Notes under the pieces: model-generated
Told to the model about the DNA's origin: nothing
The model's input: the letters and a program-made list of their open reading frames with translations, nothing else
The model's database searches: none
Position numbers and translations under genes: made by a program
Source: Chitinophaga pinensis
GTDB taxonomy: Bacteria > Bacteroidota > Bacteroidia > Chitinophagales > Chitinophagaceae
Assembly (NCBI GenBank): GCA_943324055.2
Contig: CALPKD020000077.1
Location: forward strand, 1 to 6,494
Length of the DNA stretch: 6,494 nt
Reading direction: 5' to 3'
In this document: positions 1 to 6,492 of the stretch, one piece after another
How the letters are laid out: each line of letters begins with the position of its first letter
Numbering within the stretch: the first letter of the stretch is position 1

Positions 1-876
1 CACACCACTCATTTGTTCTGAAAATGAACGCTTCTCCACTGGTGCAAAATAATCGGTATGCGGATCCATTAACCCTGTGATCGTATTTAGGAATAACTCG
101 AATCGCTTCTCTTTATCTTTATTCAATGTTTTGTCGATCAACTCAAATCGCTTCTTATATGCTTTTTCAATAGAAGCGCGTGCTTCCACCTCTAATATAG
201 AATCAGATTTGTAAATGAACTTGGCTTTAGGGGTCACTTTCTCATTCGCTGAAGCTACTTTAGCAAGTGTATCTATTTTTACTGCGGTTTTTTCCTTAGC
301 GGCACCAGCAGTCCTATCTTCTATTAAACTTACATACTTATCAAGCGCCTTGTATTTTATTACTTTATACCAACGGTTATAACGCGCATTTGCATCCACT
401 GGATATTTTATACTATCCACCTCTAATAAAACAGAATCGTCGATGGTGTAATCAAAAGCATGTTTAATTATACTATCAAAAATGGGCCTTGCTTCTTTTA
501 CTCTTTTTTCAAAAATTGCATTCGCAGCTGGCTCAAACAAAATAGGTGCACCATGTATTTCATCATCAATCGTTGTTTTGTAAACAGCTAATTCGTCGAT
601 ATCAACTTGTAAGAACAAATTCTTTTCTGGATCTAAAGCCTTTAAGTAATTGTCAAAAACTTCCTTGGAAAATTCATCATCAATCTTTCTTGGACTGTAA
701 TGTTCACTCTCTAACAGATTGCCAATGGTAGATAGCAATTTTCGATGCCTCAATTCAGGGGTATCCTGTCCTTCTTTTTTAAAAGTGTTAAACGCAAAAA
801 ATAGACCACCTAAGATGATTACCGTGGTAAAAAATTTCCACTTGTTTTGTTGTACATATGTCATAATTGCTCGCAT
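1..876 (-). CDS. prc: Carboxy-terminal processing protease, Prc/Tsp type, N-terminal part (cut by left edge)
   Basis: This is the first 292 residues of a tail-specific periplasmic protease (S41 family), which degrades or trims proteins from their C-termini. The reading frame is open from the ATG at 874-876 to the window edge. Residues 13-32 form one hydrophobic segment after a short basic start, fitting a signal anchor or uncleaved signal peptide. Residues about 40-290 resemble the helical Prc N-terminal domain: LDPEKNLFL (81-89) matches the family's LDP...FL signature, and LMDPHTDYFAP (269-279) matches the conserved DPHTSYxSP before the PDZ domain. The PDZ domain and the Ser/Lys catalytic dyad lie outside the window, so activity cannot be judged. 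Residues about 185-225 are an Ala/Lys-rich stretch that looks like a lineage insertion. A second Met at residue 5 (862-864) is an alternative start. No Shine-Dalgarno is visible. The gene diverges from the tRNA-His gene with about 140 bases between them. Confidence 0.88.
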   Translation of the reverse strand, partial: MRAIMTYVQQNKWKFFTTVIILGGLFFAFNTFKKEGQDTPELRHRKLLSTIGNLLESEHYSPRKIDDEFSKEVFDNYLKALDPEKNLFLQVDIDELAVYKTTIDDEIHGAPILFEPAANAIFEKRVKEARPIFDSIIKHAFDYTIDDSVLLEVDSIKYPVDANARYNRWYKVIKYKALDKYVSLIEDRTAGAAKEKTAVKIDTLAKVASANEKVTPKAKFIYKSDSILEVEARASIEKAYKKRFELIDKTLNKDKEKRFELFLNTITGLMDPHTDYFAPVEKRSFSEQMSGV

Positions 877-998
877 GAAGAATTTCAAAAATAGCGTAAA
901 ATGGGTTTGGATAGCCTATAAATAGTCTAAAGAGCCTTTTTTTATCAAAAATTTACAAAAACAAGTAAAACTTATTTCCATTCATTACCGAATTAACG
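877..998. other. Divergent intergenic region between prc and tRNA-His
   Basis: This AT-rich spacer must hold the promoter of the leftward protease gene and part of that of the rightward tRNA. Only the tRNA promoter is recognisable. On the minus strand the best -7-like match is TATTTTTG at 886-893, but it has no matching -33 element and would leave only a few bases of leader. No open frame longer than antisense noise and no strong hairpin is seen here. Confidence 0.5.
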
Positions 999-1006
999 TA
1001 TTTTTG
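975..1006 (+). promoter_or_regulatory. Promoter of tRNA-His, Bacteroidota type
   Basis: TATTTTTG at 999-1006 matches the Bacteroidota primary sigma -7 consensus TAnnTTTG exactly. TTTC at 975-978, 20 bases upstream, is a one-mismatch version of the -33 TTTG element at an acceptable spacing. Transcription would begin at about 1012-1014, a few bases before the tRNA 5' end. Assigned from the consensus; the start site itself is inferred. Confidence 0.65.
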
Positions 1007-1017
1007 CGACCCTAAAT

Positions 1018-1092
1018 GGAGGGCGTAGCTCAGTAGGTTAGAGCGACAGTTTGTGGATCTGTAGGTCGTGGGTTCGAGACCCATCGTTCTCC
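1018..1092 (+). tRNA. tRNA-His (anticodon GTG)
   Basis: A complete cloverleaf can be folded by eye. The acceptor stem pairs 1019-1025 with 1085-1091, with two adjacent G-T pairs; the D stem is GCTC (1028-1031) with GAGC (1041-1044); the anticodon stem is 1046-1050 with 1058-1062; the loop TTGTGGA (1051-1057) puts anticodon GTG at 1053-1055; the variable loop has five bases; the T stem is 1068-1072 with 1080-1084 around TTCGAGA. Histidine identity is confirmed by discriminator C73 (1092) and a genomically encoded G-1 at 1018, the hallmark pair read by histidyl-tRNA synthetase. The 3' CCA is not encoded, since C73 is followed by CAT, so it must be added after transcription. The closing pair of the anticodon stem (31-39) is a T-T mismatch. 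The gene has its own promoter and terminator. Confidence 0.96.
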
Positions 1093-1096
1093 CATT

Positions 1097-1131
1097 AAAA
1101 CCTATCCCGTTAATTCGAGATAGGTTTTTTT
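1097..1131 (+). terminator. Intrinsic terminator of tRNA-His
   Basis: AAAACCTATC (1097-1106) pairs perfectly with GATAGGTTTT (1119-1128). The 12-base loop can fold further by a CG/CG pair. The 3' arm runs into an unbroken T tract (1125-1131). It starts five bases after the tRNA 3' end, as expected of a rho-independent terminator of a single-gene tRNA transcript. Confidence 0.85.
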
Positions 1132-1148
1132 ATTATAAAAACGATTGT

Positions 1149-1682
1149 ATGAATCCCTTGTTGCTAATACCTATTTTAACTGCTTTATTGGGCTGGTTCC
1201 TAGCATGGTTTTTTGTAAAAAGTTTATTCCTACCATACAGCACCATACAAATTGGTAGTTTTAAATGGGAGCCAGGGTTAAAGCAGCTTATTGCTAAATT
1301 ACCCATTGAACAACTATTGGAAAGTGACGAAGCAAAAAATGGCACTTTTGACGCAATACTCCCTTTTATAGATGACAAACTAGATGATTTTTTTAAACAT
1401 AAGCTAGGTGAAAAGTTACCTATGATTTCGATGTTTATTGGAGAAAAAACAATCGGACAGCTCAAAGAAATCTTCATTGCTGAATTACGACAACTTTTTC
1501 CCGACTTGATCGGGAAATTTGGGCAAAATATAAAAGACAATCTGATTGAAAATATGGAGCAAAAATGGAGACCTTTGCTAGAACCTTCTCTATTAAAAGC
1601 AACAAAACCATTGAGAAATGCATCCTTACTTATCGGATTTGCTTGGGGTGTCCTAATTGCACTCATCTTGAACTGGTTTTAA
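1149..1682 (+). CDS. Small two-helix membrane protein, probably DUF445-like
   Basis: This is a 177-residue protein of unknown function. The ATG at 1149 is chosen because the frame upstream runs back through the terminator and the tRNA. Residues 3-23 are a strongly hydrophobic helix, residues about 36-155 a charged, mostly helical soluble region, and residues 157-177 a second hydrophobic helix that ends the protein. A hairpin topology with both ends in the membrane is inferred. The features that suggest the DUF445/YheB group are the N-terminal helix followed by an FxKWEPG-type motif (38-43), the repeated amphipathic helices, and WRPLLEP (140-146) before the last helix. This family call is from general resemblance and could be wrong. 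The start lies about 18 bases after the tRNA terminator T tract, leaving almost no space for a separate promoter. No Shine-Dalgarno is present; the leader is A-rich. No terminator follows it. Confidence 0.72.
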   Translation: MNPLLLIPILTALLGWFLAWFFVKSLFLPYSTIQIGSFKWEPGLKQLIAKLPIEQLLESDEAKNGTFDAILPFIDDKLDDFFKHKLGEKLPMISMFIGEKTIGQLKEIFIAELRQLFPDLIGKFGQNIKDNLIENMEQKWRPLLEPSLLKATKPLRNASLLIGFAWGVLIALILNWF

Positions 1683-1707
1683 TTACCGCTTATACAATCA
1701 CGCCCCC

Positions 1708-1735
1708 TTTCCTAATATTAAATGCGCGAACTTTG
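1708..1735 (+). promoter_or_regulatory. Candidate promoter of the outer-membrane receptor gene
   Basis: GAACTTTG (1728-1735), followed by CA, matches the Bacteroidota -7 box TAnnTTTG except for its first base. TTTC at 1708-1711 could be the -33 element, but the spacing of 16 bases is shorter than usual. A start near 1742 would give a leader of about 20 bases. The box is flanked by two copies of GCGCGAA (1724-1730 and 1738-1744). Confidence 0.4.
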
Positions 1736-1762
1736 CAGCGCGAATAAACCGCAAGAACAACT

Positions 1763-4366
1763 ATGAATCTAAAGAGTATGAAAAGTATATTATTATTAGC
1801 ATGTGTAGCCTTATTTAGCCTACACAGTATCGCTCAAATACCAGCAAACGCAGGTGCAAGAGGTGGCAGCCAAAACATAAATATGGGGCATTTTTACGGC
1901 AAAGTCGTGGATGCTACCAACAAAGGAATTGATGGGGTAACCATTCAATTAAAAGGATCTAAAATGGACCCTACGACTAAGAAATCAACAGAAGCTATTT
2001 TAGGCACCATGATGTCTGCATCAAATGGTGATTTTAGTTTTGAGAATTTACCAGTAATGGGGAATTTTAAATTAATGATTTCTGCAATTGGGTTTAAAAA
2101 AATTGAGAAGCAATTAAGTTTTGGCATAAAAATGGGTGGTGGACAAACGATGCAAGACATGATGGCAATGGTGGAAAAAGATTTAGGAAATATCAAACTA
2201 GAAGAATCTCCATCCGATTTGCAAAGTGTCACTGTTACAAGTACAGCAAAGCCACAATTTGAAATGGGTATTGATCGTAAAATATTCAATGTAGATAAGA
2301 ACTTGACAAGCACTGGTCAAACAGCAGTAGAAGTAATGAAAAATATCCCCAACTTAAACGTGGATATTGACGGGAATGTAACCTTGAGAAACGCAACCCC
2401 TACCTTATTGATTGACAACCGACCTACTACTTTAACAATGGATCAAATCCCTGCGGATATAATCGATCGAGTTGAAATCATCACCAATCCTTCTGCAAAA
2501 TATGATGCTACTGGCGGCAATGCTGGTATCTTGAATATCGTTTTAAAGAAGAATCGTAAAAATGGTTACAACGGTGGTATTAGGGCTGGCATAGACATGC
2601 GTGGAAAATTCAATGGAGGCGGAGATATGAACATTAGAGATAGCAAATTAAATTTCTCCTTGAATGCTAATATAAATGGAAGAAAATCAATTAGTGAATC
2701 TAAAACAGATCGTGAAATTTTAGGAAATACTATCCCTACTAAAGTATTTACAAACAACAATACGAACGGAGATGGTACTTTTAATTTTTACCGTGCGGGT
2801 TTAGACTATTTACCAGATAATAGAAATACTTTTTCATTGTATGGTAATATTATGAAAGGGTCAATGGGATCTACAGGTCAACAAGTGATTGATTCGTTAT
2901 TCAACGGGACTACAATGAGAGGCCCTTATACACTTACCAATAGTTCTAATTATGACTTCTCAAACAAAGGCGGTCAATTGAGCTTCAAACATTTGTTTGC
3001 AGAGAAAGGGCACGAATTGTCTGCCGATTTAAATTACAACCAATCCGATAACACAAACTGGTCCATTATTAATTCAAATTTTCTAAACCAAAAAAGTGTA
3101 GGCGAAGGGAACAATAAAAACTATTCTTTCAACTTAGATTATGCTAAAGAGTTTGCAAATAATGTAAAATTTGAGTCAGGCCTAAAGTACAATGACAGGA
3201 CAGAATTTAATAGTAGAGACCAATTCAGAGGTACGGTTTTGTTGAGCAGCATTAGTAATAAATACAATTATGGTGAAAAAATGTATGCAGCTTACTCTAA
3301 TTTAAATATGAAACAAAATAATTGGAGCTTCCAATTAGGACTTAGAGCAGAAAGTAGAGAATATGATGGCAATGTTTTAAATAATAAAGGAATTGACTCA
3401 TTACATTTTAATAATAAATACCCTATCTCTCTTTTCCCTAGTGCATTTATTAATTACAAGAAAAATGACAAGGAAGATTTTCAAATAAACTATTCAAAAA
3501 GAATCAGCCCTCCTAACTTTTTCCAATTACTTCCTTTTCCCGACTATACTGATCCTCAAAATATTAGCATTGGTAATCCAGGCTTAAAACCTCAGTTTAC
3601 TCATTCGTTCGAAGTAGCTTATAATAACGCCTATAAAAAAGGAGCCAACTTTTTAGCGACTGCTTATTATAAGTATAGTACAGATTTAATTACGAGTTAC
3701 GTATATAGAGGTATCAACCCAACTACAAATGATAGTGCTTACTTTAGTTCTTCTATTAACGCAAATACTGCAACAGTATATGGCTTAGAGTTGAGCAATA
3801 AGATAGCTGTTACAAAGTGGTGGGACATGAATTTGAGTTTTAACTTATTCAAGTCTTCGGTTAGCGCAACCATCCCTGGTCAAAATGTAAACAATGATTT
3901 AACAAGCTGGTTTAGCAAAATGAACAACACCTTTAAATTGCCAAAGGGTTACTCTTTCCAATTTAGTGGACAATACCAAGCTAAAACAATTTTACCTCCA
4001 GGTGGAAGTTCTGGTGGTGGTGGTGGAAGAGGAATGGGTGGTGGTGGATTTGGTGGACCTCAGTCCACTGCACAAGGATATAACTTCCCTACTTACGACT
4101 TTGACATGGCAATTAAAAAAGATTGGACATTAAGTGGCGGGCGAACAGCAAGTGTGTCATTAAACGTAAATGATGTGTTTAAAACAAGAGTAAGTAAAAC
4201 TTATTCTGAAAGTCAATATTTTATCCAAAACGTACAACGTATTAGAGATCAACAAATGTTCAGATTGAACTTCTCGTATCGCTTTGGTAAATTTGATGTC
4301 AATTTATTAAAAAGAAAAAGCACGAAGAGTGAAGATGGTGGAGGAATGGATCAGATGCCCCAATAA
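1763..4366 (+). CDS. TonB-dependent-receptor-like outer-membrane beta-barrel protein
   Basis: This 867-residue protein sits in the outer membrane and probably imports or binds an unidentified ligand. Residues 1-25 are a signal peptide with likely cleavage around SIA-Q (22-25). The Met at residue 6 (1778) is an equally plausible start. Residues 44-125 form a carboxypeptidase-regulatory-like beta-sandwich (FYGKVVDATNKGIDGVTIQL), and residues about 165-265 a TonB plug with the typical VEVMKNIPNLNV, LLIDNRP and DRVEIITNPSAKYDATG motifs. Residues about 270-840 are barrel strands of the OMP_b-brl_3 type, including ISPPNFFQLLPF and GNPGLKPQFTHSFEV. The barrel ends near FRLNFSYRFGKF (833-844), followed by a polar tail of about 25 residues. 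It is not SusC-like in motifs and no SusD gene is next to it. Odd points are a Gly-rich stretch at 747-766 and Met/Gly-rich segments at 124-137 and 859-866. Residues 11-14 (LLAC) look like a lipobox, but the preceding hydrophobic run is too short. Confidence 0.9.
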   Translation: MNLKSMKSILLLACVALFSLHSIAQIPANAGARGGSQNINMGHFYGKVVDATNKGIDGVTIQLKGSKMDPTTKKSTEAILGTMMSASNGDFSFENLPVMGNFKLMISAIGFKKIEKQLSFGIKMGGGQTMQDMMAMVEKDLGNIKLEESPSDLQSVTVTSTAKPQFEMGIDRKIFNVDKNLTSTGQTAVEVMKNIPNLNVDIDGNVTLRNATPTLLIDNRPTTLTMDQIPADIIDRVEIITNPSAKYDATGGNAGILNIVLKKNRKNGYNGGIRAGIDMRGKFNGGGDMNIRDSKLNFSLNANINGRKSISESKTDREILGNTIPTKVFTNNNTNGDGTFNFYRAGLDYLPDNRNTFSLYGNIMKGSMGSTGQQVIDSLFNGTTMRGPYTLTNSSNYDFSNKGGQLSFKHLFAEKGHELSADLNYNQSDNTNWSIINSNFLNQKSVGEGNNKNYSFNLDYAKEFANNVKFESGLKYNDRTEFNSRDQFRGTVLLSSISNKYNYGEKMYAAYSNLNMKQNNWSFQLGLRAESREYDGNVLNNKGIDSLHFNNKYPISLFPSAFINYKKNDKEDFQINYSKRISPPNFFQLLPFPDYTDPQNISIGNPGLKPQFTHSFEVAYNNAYKKGANFLATAYYKYSTDLITSYVYRGINPTTNDSAYFSSSINANTATVYGLELSNKIAVTKWWDMNLSFNLFKSSVSATIPGQNVNNDLTSWFSKMNNTFKLPKGYSFQFSGQYQAKTILPPGGSSGGGGGRGMGGGGFGGPQSTAQGYNFPTYDFDMAIKKDWTLSGGRTASVSLNVNDVFKTRVSKTYSESQYFIQNVQRIRDQQMFRLNFSYRFGKFDVNLLKRKSTKSEDGGGMDQMPQ
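4001..4063 (+). repeat. GGT/GGA-rich low-complexity tract in the receptor gene
   Basis: Runs of GGT and GGA codons encode a glycine-rich segment (about residues 747-766) between two barrel strands, broken by Arg, Met and Phe. Its place between strands suggests a flexible loop. Such triplet-rich DNA may vary in length between strains. Confidence 0.75.
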
Positions 4367-4395
4367 TTAATTAGCTTATCCCCCCTAATAAAGAG

Positions 4396-4441
4396 ACCCG
4401 AAACCGAGCTTGTTCACAAACAAGTTTAGTTTTGGGTTTTT
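4396..4441 (+). terminator. Strong hairpin terminator between convergent genes
   Basis: Bases 4396-4414 pair with 4419-4437 around a four-base CACA loop: 19 positions with one C-A mismatch and three G-T pairs. The inner stem CTTGTT/AACAAG and outer stem ACCC/GGGT are the strongest parts. On the plus strand it is followed by TTTTCCTTTT, a good U-rich tail for the receptor transcript. On the minus strand the tail is the weaker CTCTTTATT, so it may also end the mutase-methyltransferase transcript. The 3' arm covers the stop codon and last codons of the methyltransferase gene. Confidence 0.85.
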
Positions 4442-5088
4442 CCTTTTAACATAGGTACAAACGAAAATTCATCAAATCGTTCCTCTTTGGCTGAACCATC
4501 TTTTTTCTTAGTGAGTCGTAACATTCTTTGCGCAGTTTCAGATTCATCTAATGGGATAACCATCATACCTCCCACCTTTAATTGCTCCCATAATTTTTCA
4601 GGCACCTTTGGTGCAGCTGCGGTGATTAATATTTTATCATAAGGCGCGTGTTTAGGCTGCCCTTCAAAGCCATCCCCAAAGAAAAAATGAATGCTAGGGT
4701 ATTGTATCTTGAACAGGTACTGTGAAGTCTGTTCAAATAGTTGTTTTTGACGTTCTATGGTATATACCTCCGCCCCTATAGCAGCTAACACGGTGGTCTG
4801 ATACATGCTTCCAGTACCAATTTCAAGCACTTTGTCCCCTTTCTTCACCATGAGTAATTGTGTTTGATAGGCAACTGTGTAGGGCTGGGAAATGGTTTGA
4901 TTGGCGGCAATTGGAAAAGCACGATCCTCGTATGCAATTCGTTCAAAAGCAGAATCTAAAAAAAAGTGTCTTGGAATAGATCCAATCGCTTCAATTACAC
5001 TTTCGTCGGTAATCCCCTTTCCCTTTAATAGCGCTACCAATTGTTTTCTAAGTCCCTTATGCAGATAAGTATCTTCTGATTTTCTCAT
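4426..5088 (-). CDS. pcm: Protein-L-isoaspartate O-methyltransferase
   Basis: This 220-residue cytoplasmic enzyme methylates L-isoaspartyl residues in aged proteins using S-adenosylmethionine, starting their repair to aspartate; the length is normal for the family. IPRHFFLD (38-45) and the substrate-side motif QTISQPYTVA (64-73) are typical. Motif I, the SAM-binding loop, is VLEIGTGSMYQTTVLA (87-102), followed by the acidic end of strand beta2 at YTIE (109-112). DKILITAAAPKVPEKLWEQL (151-170) is the characteristic post-motif region and GGMMVIPL (173-180) follows. The protein ends in FVPMLKGK (210-217) as in homologues. Motif I has Met95 where most relatives have Gly (GTGSGYQ). The start ATG lies six bases after the stop of the phospho-sugar mutase, so the two are probably one transcript with the mutase first. 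AAGTGA just before the ATG is at best a weak ribosome site. Confidence 0.93.
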   Translation of the reverse strand: MRKSEDTYLHKGLRKQLVALLKGKGITDESVIEAIGSIPRHFFLDSAFERIAYEDRAFPIAANQTISQPYTVAYQTQLLMVKKGDKVLEIGTGSMYQTTVLAAIGAEVYTIERQKQLFEQTSQYLFKIQYPSIHFFFGDGFEGQPKHAPYDKILITAAAPKVPEKLWEQLKVGGMMVIPLDESETAQRMLRLTKKKDGSAKEERFDEFSFVPMLKGKTQN

Positions 5089-5094
5089 TCACTT

Positions 5095-6492
5095 TTAGTT
5101 TAACTGCATGTCTGCAATAATACCGTTGATTTTGTTCTGTAATAATTCATATTGCTCATCGAATTTTGCTCGGCTTTCTAAGGTAGTCATAACACTAAAG
5201 TAGAATTTAATTTTTGGCTCAGTCCCACTTGGCCTTGCTGAAATTTTACTTCCGTCTTCCGTAATAAATTGTAATACATTACTCTTTGGCAAATGGATGG
5301 GCCAAGTAGCACCCGTAATTAAATTTTTACCTAGCTGGAGTTCGTAGTCTAATAAAGTAACCACATTAGACCCATTGATTACTGCTGGCGGATTGACTCT
5401 ATAGCCTTGCATCATCTGTGCAATTTCTTGTTGTCCATTCATGCCTTTTTTAGTAATGCTTATTAGGTTCTCATAATAGAAGCCATATTGAATATACAAT
5501 TCAATCATCTTGTCAAATAAAGTCTTGCCCTTACTTTTTTCATAGGCAGCCATCTCGCACAAAAGCGCAACAGCACTCACAGCATCTTTATCTCTGATAT
5601 CATTCCCAATCATTAACCCGAAACTTTCCTCTCCACCAATTATATAATTTTCCTTGCTTTCTTTTTCCTTGATCAATTCCGCAATCCATTTAAATCCAGT
5701 CAATACGTTGTAACAAGCCACTTGGTTTTGCTTTGCAAGTTCATTGATCATTTCAGAAGTAACAATGGTCGTTATTACCATGTCATTGGGCTTCGCAATC
5801 CCTTTTGCACGACGTGCTTCTATCATATATGCAAAAGCCAATACCGCTGTTTGATTGCCATTCATTAGTACCCACTCTCCTTTATGATTCTTTACACCCA
5901 CCCCAACACGGTCTGCATCTGGGTCAGTACCTAATAAAATATCAGCATCTAATGCTTTTGCTTTAGCTAGGCCAATACTCATCGTTTCACTCTCCTCTGG
6001 ATTTGGATATTTTACTGTTGGGAAATTTCCATCAGGAATAGCTTGTTCTTGTACAACATGCACATTTGTAAACCCAAAAGCAGATAACACTTTAGGCACA
6101 AGCGTAATGCCTGTTCCATGAATTGGAGTATACACGATTTTTAAATCGTTTTGAGCAGCAATTACATCGGGGTAGATGCTCAATGATTTAACCATTTTGA
6201 TATAAGCCTCGTCCATATCATTACCCAACAATTGAATATGTGCATCTCCACCAGCCCACTTTACCTCATCCACTGATAGAATGGCTTCTACTTCAGTAAT
6301 TACGTTTTTATCATGCGGAGGCACTAATTGGCCACCATCATTCCAATAGGCTTTATATCCATTATATTCCTTTGGGTTGTGTGAAGCAGTACATACCACT
6401 CCTGCTTTGCAATTCAATTGTCTAATTGCAAAACTCAATTCGGGGGTAGGGCGTAATTCTGAAAATAGATAAACAGTGAAACCGTTGGCGGC
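5095..6492 (-). CDS. Phospho-sugar mutase (phosphoglucomutase/phosphomannomutase), 5' end cut by right edge
   Basis: This is the C-terminal 465 residues of an alpha-D-phosphohexomutase, which interconverts hexose 1- and 6-phosphates through a phosphoserine and feeds glycogen and cell-envelope sugar synthesis. The frame stays open to the edge (first full codon ends at 6492). A TTG at 6436-6438 could be mistaken for a start, but the 18 residues before it (NGFTVYLFSELRPTPEL) are clearly family sequence. In partial-protein numbering, TASHNP holds the catalytic Ser37 (codon 6382-6384); DPDADR (190-195) is the Mg2+ loop; GEESFG (287-292) is the sugar-binding loop; RPSGTEPKIK (420-429) is the phosphate-binding loop of domain 4. 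All key residues present are intact. DGGQLVPPHD and GEESFG favour the PGM2/PgcA branch, whose members are usually about 570-600 residues, so about 110 residues are probably missing. Glucose versus mannose preference cannot be settled here. Confidence 0.93.
   Translation of the reverse strand, partial: AANGFTVYLFSELRPTPELSFAIRQLNCKAGVVCTASHNPKEYNGYKAYWNDGGQLVPPHDKNVITEVEAILSVDEVKWAGGDAHIQLLGNDMDEAYIKMVKSLSIYPDVIAAQNDLKIVYTPIHGTGITLVPKVLSAFGFTNVHVVQEQAIPDGNFPTVKYPNPEESETMSIGLAKAKALDADILLGTDPDADRVGVGVKNHKGEWVLMNGNQTAVLAFAYMIEARRAKGIAKPNDMVITTIVTSEMINELAKQNQVACYNVLTGFKWIAELIKEKESKENYIIGGEESFGLMIGNDIRDKDAVSAVALLCEMAAYEKSKGKTLFDKMIELYIQYGFYYENLISITKKGMNGQQEIAQMMQGYRVNPPAVINGSNVVTLLDYELQLGKNLITGATWPIHLPKSNVLQFITEDGSKISARPSGTEPKIKFYFSVMTTLESRAKFDEQYELLQNKINGIIADMQLN

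Noticed and set aside
886..893. TATTTTTG on the minus strand as a promoter -7 box for prc
   Set aside because: It fits TAnnTTTG, but there is no TTTG-like -33 element about 20 bases upstream and it is only nine bases from the ATG. In AT-rich DNA this octamer is expected by chance.
546..925. Two short plus-strand open frames in the first 930 bases
   Set aside because: Both lie opposite the Prc/Tsp coding region, which has recognisable family motifs; their translations have biased, non-protein-like composition.
1133..1666. A long minus-strand open frame opposite the small membrane-protein gene
   Set aside because: It is antisense to a gene with clear transmembrane pattern, its protein is Ser/Phe/Pro/Asn-rich without domain character, and low stop density opposite an AT-rich gene explains it.
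1793..1804. Lipobox-like LLAC near the start of the receptor, suggesting a lipoprotein
   Set aside because: Only a few hydrophobic residues precede the Cys while a long hydrophobic run follows it, and SIA-Q gives a normal signal peptidase I site. A barrel receptor is not expected to be a lipoprotein.
6436..6438. TTG as the start codon of the phospho-sugar mutase
   Set aside because: The frame continues upstream to the window edge with family-like sequence, and the enzyme's first domain would be missing; the gene is simply cut by the window.
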